A stretch of DNA of 64,000 nt from Rossellomorea sp. BNER (GTDB lineage: Bacteria; Bacillota; Bacilli; Bacillales; Bacillaceae_B), in assembly GCA_024213275.1 (NCBI GenBank), contig JANAVG010000014.1, forward strand, positions 79,166 through 143,165, given 5' to 3'. Shown here piece by piece: positions 60,012-64,000 of this stretch. The first letter of the stretch is position 1. Each line of letters starts with the position of its first letter. A program made the position numbers and the translations under genes. The notes below the pieces were generated by a model. It was not told where the DNA came from. It did not search any database and was given only the letters and a program-made list of their open reading frames with translations.

Positions 60012-63000
60012 ATGAATACTAGAATGTTTAATGAAACATTAGATAAATTGCTTGATATCGTTTCGGAAATAACAAAAATGAATAAGAGTGAAATAGATAT
60101 AAATGAAAATCTTGTTGAAATGGGCATGGATTCTATTGTATTTACTAGAATCAATCATGCTATCATGCAACATTTCGAAGTAGAAATTCCTTTTTCGAAA
60201 GTATATGAAGAATTATCAGACCTATATAGTATAGCTGAATATCTTGTGGAAAAAACAAAATATAAATCACGTCTAGAAAAAGTGACCAATCCTCTGATAA
60301 GGGGAGAATTTGAAAAATCGTTTTCAGAATCAGCAGCTGCCTTTGAAGCTGATAAGGGTACATCAATGGAAGACACATCCAGTAGGTATAAAAAAATTCA
60401 TAAAATCATCACCAAAGTAAAAGCCAGCACAAAATCAGCCGACCTTAATAGAGACGCTAATGGAAGATTTCTATATGAACTGCCCCTTACCAAGGAACAG
60501 GAAAGTATTCTTGTGCAAAATGATTTATCAGGAACCGCTTTTAACGAAACAATAGCGTTAAGAATTACAGGTGAAATTAATGAATCTATTTTGGAAAAGA
60601 GTATCAATAAAGTAGTTGAGCGGCATGAATCACTTCGGACAATAATAAATAAAGAAATGAAAATGCAGCAGATTATTAAGGAACAAGTTATCCCTCTAAA
60701 AGTGATCAAGGAGCCTGATTTGGAGACAAACAAAATTGTTAGGGATTTTGTAGAACAGCCTATCAAGTTATCTGAAAGTTTAATGAAGGCGCTGCTGGTA
60801 GAAATGGACGAAAATCAATCCGCTTTTGTGCTTGTGATTCACCATATCATTGCAGATGGATGGTCGATTGGCATTTTGCTTAGTGAAATCACCGAGATGT
60901 ATAACAACCTCTCAAATGGCAAAACTCCGGAAATGGAAGATCCTCTTCAATTCAGGGAATTTATCGAAGTAAGGGATGAATGGTTGGGCTTGAATGAAGA
61001 GAAAGGAAATGCATTCAGAGAAAAATATTATTCGAAAACTGAAAACTTTATAGATCTGAATTTCAATCATCAACCAAAAAGTAAGGGATATACTGGAGCT
61101 AGGCTGGATTTAATGGAAAGTAAGGAAATGTTTAAACAACTTAGAAGAATTTCAGCCAAAAACAATACAAGTTTCTTTCATACGATGTTTTCTTGTTTTC
61201 TAGCCCTTATCAATAAGGTTAGCCAGAACCGACATATAACCGTCGGAGTTCCTTTTGCGGGTCAAAATATTATAAATGTTGAAAAACTCATAGGGAACTG
61301 TGTCGAGATGATAGGGGTTCATCTAGAGGTTGAAGACTCAGATAACCTGAATAATCTTTCACGTAAAGTATCAGAGTTTTTTAGAGAATTAGATGAAACA
61401 AATTACCTTCATAAAAATAATGCAGAACAGAGCTACAATGTGGTTTTTAATATGATTAAAAACGTAAATAGCAGCTTCAATGAAACAGAATGTGAGTTTC
61501 TTCCTATAGCCATAAGTGAGAGCAAATATGACTTATTTTTGACCGTTATAGAGTTTAATAGTCAAGTGATTATTCGTTTTGATTATAACCAAGAGGTTCT
61601 TTCCGAAGAAACAATCACTAGATGGGCAAGCTACTATAAGGGAATGTTAAAAGCAAGAATAGATGAAGATGCTACAGCCATTTCTGAAATGAATGTTGCT
61701 TCCGATGAAGAAGAAGTAAATATAATAAATCATTTCTCTACTTTTCCATATGATTACATTAACAGTATGGTTGGAGCAGAATTAAGTCAGTATGGATTAT
61801 CGGAAGGTGAAGCTGTTAGAGTATTCATCCTAGATAAGAACATGCAGTTACTGCCTATGGGTATGGTAGGTGAAATCTATATTGGGCCGAATAATATAGA
61901 AATTTACAATACTAATCAGTTAGGCAAATTAAATGACGATGGACAGTTAACCGTACTTGGAGAAGAAGGGAAACAATTTGTAATAAAGGGAAGAAAAGCA
62001 AGTTTATATACAATTGAAGAACATGTAAGAAGAATCCCTAAAATCATCGATGTTTTATGCGAATATGATAGACAGAATTTTGTTCTCAAAGCCTATGTTA
62101 CGTTTAATGAGGCGATCAAGGATGCGAGTGAACTTGTTACAGAATTGAGAAAGAGTTTGCCAGCTTTTATGATCCCAGCTACTTTTATAAAAGTAAGTGA
62201 CCTTGAAAACAGAGTGGACAGTGAAATATTAGAATACTCTGAGCGGTTGTCCGATACTGAAACGAAACTTATATCAATATGGAAAGACATACTGGATGTG
62301 AGAAATGTTACTGCAGAAGATCAATTCTTTCAACTTGGCGGTAATTCTCTAAAAGCAATGAAAGTAATAGGAAGTATACAAAGAGAATTTAATAAAAATA
62401 TTCAACTAAAAGAACTTTTTACTGAGCCGACCATAAAGAAATTAGCTGCCATTATTGACTCTGCAGTCGTCAATGGTAGCGAACAGGTTGAAATAACAAA
62501 CATTGGTCTAAAAGATTACTATCCATTATCTTCAGTGCAAAAAAGAATGTATACCCTTCATAAGCTTGACCCAAGTAGCTTAAATTATAATATCTCGACA
62601 GCTATAAGACTAGAAGGGAAAGTAAATGTAAAGAAATTGGAGGATTCAATCAATAGCATTATAAAAAGGCATGAAACCTTGCGTACATATTTCGATGAAG
62701 TAAATGGAACGGTCGTTCAAAAAATAGAGGAATCATTTGAACTAAACGTTCAATACTCTCAAAAGAAGAGTTTCATGAACGAAAAGGAATTTCTTGATAG
62801 GGAGATAAGTGAATTTCTGAAATCTTTTGATTTAAATAAGCTGCCACTTATTAGAGTCAAAATAGTTAGGCTTGAAAAGGATATTCATGTCGTACTATTG
62901 GACACTCATCATATTATTTTTGACGGAGCAAGTTCAGGGGTATTCTTACAGGAATTATTGACAGAATATAATGGACTTGATCTGCCTAAACTTACATTTC

Positions 63001-64000
63001 AATACAAGGATTATGTGCATTGGAATAACCAGTTATCTGAAAAAGAAGAAAGAGTAAAACTGAAAAACTACTGGAAGAATCTCTATCAGGATGATGTTCC
63101 AGTTCTAAGTATCCAAACAGATTTTTCTAGGCCTGCTAATCAAACCTTTAATGGAAATAATATTTCATTTGTATTCGATAGAAATATGAGCAATCAAATT
63201 GAAGAATTTTGTTCCATAAATCAAGTGACACCTTATATGTTCTTCTTAGCCGGCATGAATGTTCTCCTCGCAAAATATTCCGGTCAGGAAGATATTGTCA
63301 TTGGAACTGCGGTTGAAGGAAGAAATCATCTAGATCTCAATAACCTAATCGGAATGTTTGTAAATACCATTCCACTTAGAAATCAACCTGAATCTCAATC
63401 CACTTTTATGGAGTTCCTAAGCCATGTAAAGGAAAATACACTACAAGCATTTGAACATTCGGATTATTCTTTAGAAGAGTTACTTGATTTACTTGATACA
63501 GGAAGAGATACAAGTAGAAATCCACTATTTGATGTGATTTTTACTTATCAAAATAATCTTATAAAAGAATTTAAATCTGCAGATTTGGACATTAGTAGCT
63601 ATGAAATTAAAAAGGAAGGCTCTAAAGTTGATTTATTCTTTGAAATTAGTCAAGACACACAGTTTCAATGCAATATTGAATACAACTCTGACCTTTTTAC
63701 CAAAGATACGATTGAAAGAATGGGATTGCACTTTCAATCTTTACTTTTTCAACTATTAAATAGAGTTAACGATAAATTAGAGGATATCCATATCCTGATT
63801 GATGAAGAACGAATAGACCTTTTATCCACATTTAATGATACAAGTGCAGCCTATCCCAAGGACAAAACTATCCATCAGCTTGTTGAAGAACAGGCAGCCA
63901 GAATACCTGATCACACAGCTGTCGTTTTCGCTGACAAGAGACTTACCTACCGGGAGTTGAATGAAAGGGCCAACCAGCTTGCTTGGGTGCTAAGGGAGAA
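60012..64000 (+). CDS. Non-ribosomal peptide synthetase, N-terminal part (runs off the window)
   Basis: Open from ATG 60012 to the window end, 1329 complete codons, no frameshift when read through. Domains: ACP/PCP (about 10-80, EMGMDSIVF, Ser41), linker (80-150), condensation domain 1 (about 155-555, HHIIADG, His277-Gly283), a shrunken adenylation segment (about 560-745), PCP (LGGNSLKAM, Ser779), condensation domain 2 (about 835-1260, HHIIFDG, His966-Gly972), and the start of a full adenylation domain (RLTYRELNERANQLAW). The first adenylation segment keeps only VGEIYIG-like A6 and degenerate A7-A10 parts, so that module cannot select an amino acid itself. The product is probably a lipopeptide; its sequence cannot be read from this part. 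Confidence 0.93.
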   Translation, partial: MNTRMFNETLDKLLDIVSEITKMNKSEIDINENLVEMGMDSIVFTRINHAIMQHFEVEIPFSKVYEELSDLYSIAEYLVEKTKYKSRLEKVTNPLIRGEFEKSFSESAAAFEADKGTSMEDTSSRYKKIHKIITKVKASTKSADLNRDANGRFLYELPLTKEQESILVQNDLSGTAFNETIALRITGEINESILEKSINKVVERHESLRTIINKEMKMQQIIKEQVIPLKVIKEPDLETNKIVRDFVEQPIKLSESLMKALLVEMDENQSAFVLVIHHIIADGWSIGILLSEITEMYNNLSNGKTPEMEDPLQFREFIEVRDEWLGLNEEKGNAFREKYYSKTENFIDLNFNHQPKSKGYTGARLDLMESKEMFKQLRRISAKNNTSFFHTMFSCFLALINKVSQNRHITVGVPFAGQNIINVEKLIGNCVEMIGVHLEVEDSDNLNNLSRKVSEFFRELDETNYLHKNNAEQSYNVVFNMIKNVNSSFNETECEFLPIAISESKYDLFLTVIEFNSQVIIRFDYNQEVLSEETITRWASYYKGMLKARIDEDATAISEMNVASDEEEVNIINHFSTFPYDYINSMVGAELSQYGLSEGEAVRVFILDKNMQLLPMGMVGEIYIGPNNIEIYNTNQLGKLNDDGQLTVLGEEGKQFVIKGRKASLYTIEEHVRRIPKIIDVLCEYDRQNFVLKAYVTFNEAIKDASELVTELRKSLPAFMIPATFIKVSDLENRVDSEILEYSERLSDTETKLISIWKDILDVRNVTAEDQFFQLGGNSLKAMKVIGSIQREFNKNIQLKELFTEPTIKKLAAIIDSAVVNGSEQVEITNIGLKDYYPLSSVQKRMYTLHKLDPSSLNYNISTAIRLEGKVNVKKLEDSINSIIKRHETLRTYFDEVNGTVVQKIEESFELNVQYSQKKSFMNEKEFLDREISEFLKSFDLNKLPLIRVKIVRLEKDIHVVLLDTHHIIFDGASSGVFLQELLTEYNGLDLPKLTFQYKDYVHWNNQLSEKEERVKLKNYWKNLYQDDVPVLSIQTDFSRPANQTFNGNNISFVFDRNMSNQIEEFCSINQVTPYMFFLAGMNVLLAKYSGQEDIVIGTAVEGRNHLDLNNLIGMFVNTIPLRNQPESQSTFMEFLSHVKENTLQAFEHSDYSLEELLDLLDTGRDTSRNPLFDVIFTYQNNLIKEFKSADLDISSYEIKKEGSKVDLFFEISQDTQFQCNIEYNSDLFTKDTIERMGLHFQSLLFQLLNRVNDKLEDIHILIDEERIDLLSTFNDTSAAYPKDKTIHQLVEEQAARIPDHTAVVFADKRLTYRELNERANQLAWVLRE

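Overview
The window is a chromosomal segment of a low-GC Gram-positive bacterium of the Bacillaceae (Bacillus or a close relative). The evidence is the gene order, which follows the B. subtilis csbA-uvrBA-yvlABCD-hprK-lgt-his-trxB-yvcIJKL-crh-clpP and cggR-gapA-pgk-tpi-pgm-eno-secG-est-rnr-smpB-ssrA blocks almost gene for gene. Supporting signs are strong AGGAGG ribosome-binding sites, frequent GTG/TTG starts, and Bacillus-type regulatory sites (sigma-W promoter, LexA, CtsR and CggR operators, a likely CcpA site). The species cannot be named from the sequence.

Layout. 1-3000: serine biosynthesis (serC, serA). 3200-4990: an alpha/beta hydrolase, an HD phosphohydrolase and csbA. 5000-10550: the excision-repair genes uvrB-uvrA behind a LexA box, preceded by a cluster of DnaA-box-like 9-mers. 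10780-12890: the yvlABCD envelope-stress operon behind a sigma-W promoter. 12890-13990: a long hairpin, a 0.2 kb repeat and a reverse-strand cell-wall amidase, inserted relative to B. subtilis. 14160-18110: hprK-lgt-yvoD-ppaX-yvoF. 18490-25064: the full hisZGDBHAFI operon. 25170-32570: a lipoprotein, yvcD, trxB, then yvcI-rapZ-yvcK-whiA-crh. 32630-34090: clpP (reverse strand, CtsR box), tRNA-Arg(CCG) and a decayed membrane-protein gene. 34330-43114: sigL, a small glutaredoxin-like gene, and the cggR-gapA-pgk-tpiA-gpmI-eno glycolytic cluster. 43170-43480: an unusual phased array with a period of about 21 bp. 43476-48360: a HAD phosphatase, secG, est, rnr and smpB.

The conserved backbone ends at ssrA (48502-49147). 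This tmRNA gene is interrupted in its T-loop by an apparent 281-nt group I intron. Beyond it lies an accessory region with no B. subtilis-like synteny. It starts with a LAGLIDADG homing-endonuclease remnant and a lipoprotein-gene fragment, then carries a short-chain dehydrogenase, an AlkD-like DNA repair protein, a polysaccharide deacetylase, a frameshifted LysE-type exporter, and the start of a lipopeptide-type biosynthetic cluster. That cluster has an MFS exporter, a fatty-acyl-AMP ligase/ACP/ketosynthase protein without an acyltransferase, and a non-ribosomal peptide synthetase that runs off the window end.

The most unusual points are the intron-split tmRNA with a nearby homing-endonuclease relic; the assembly line, whose ketosynthase lacks the HGTGT histidine and whose first peptide module has only a stump of an adenylation domain; the DnaA-box cluster before uvrB; and the 21-bp phased array after eno. 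Several families of intergenic repeats are also scattered through the backbone.
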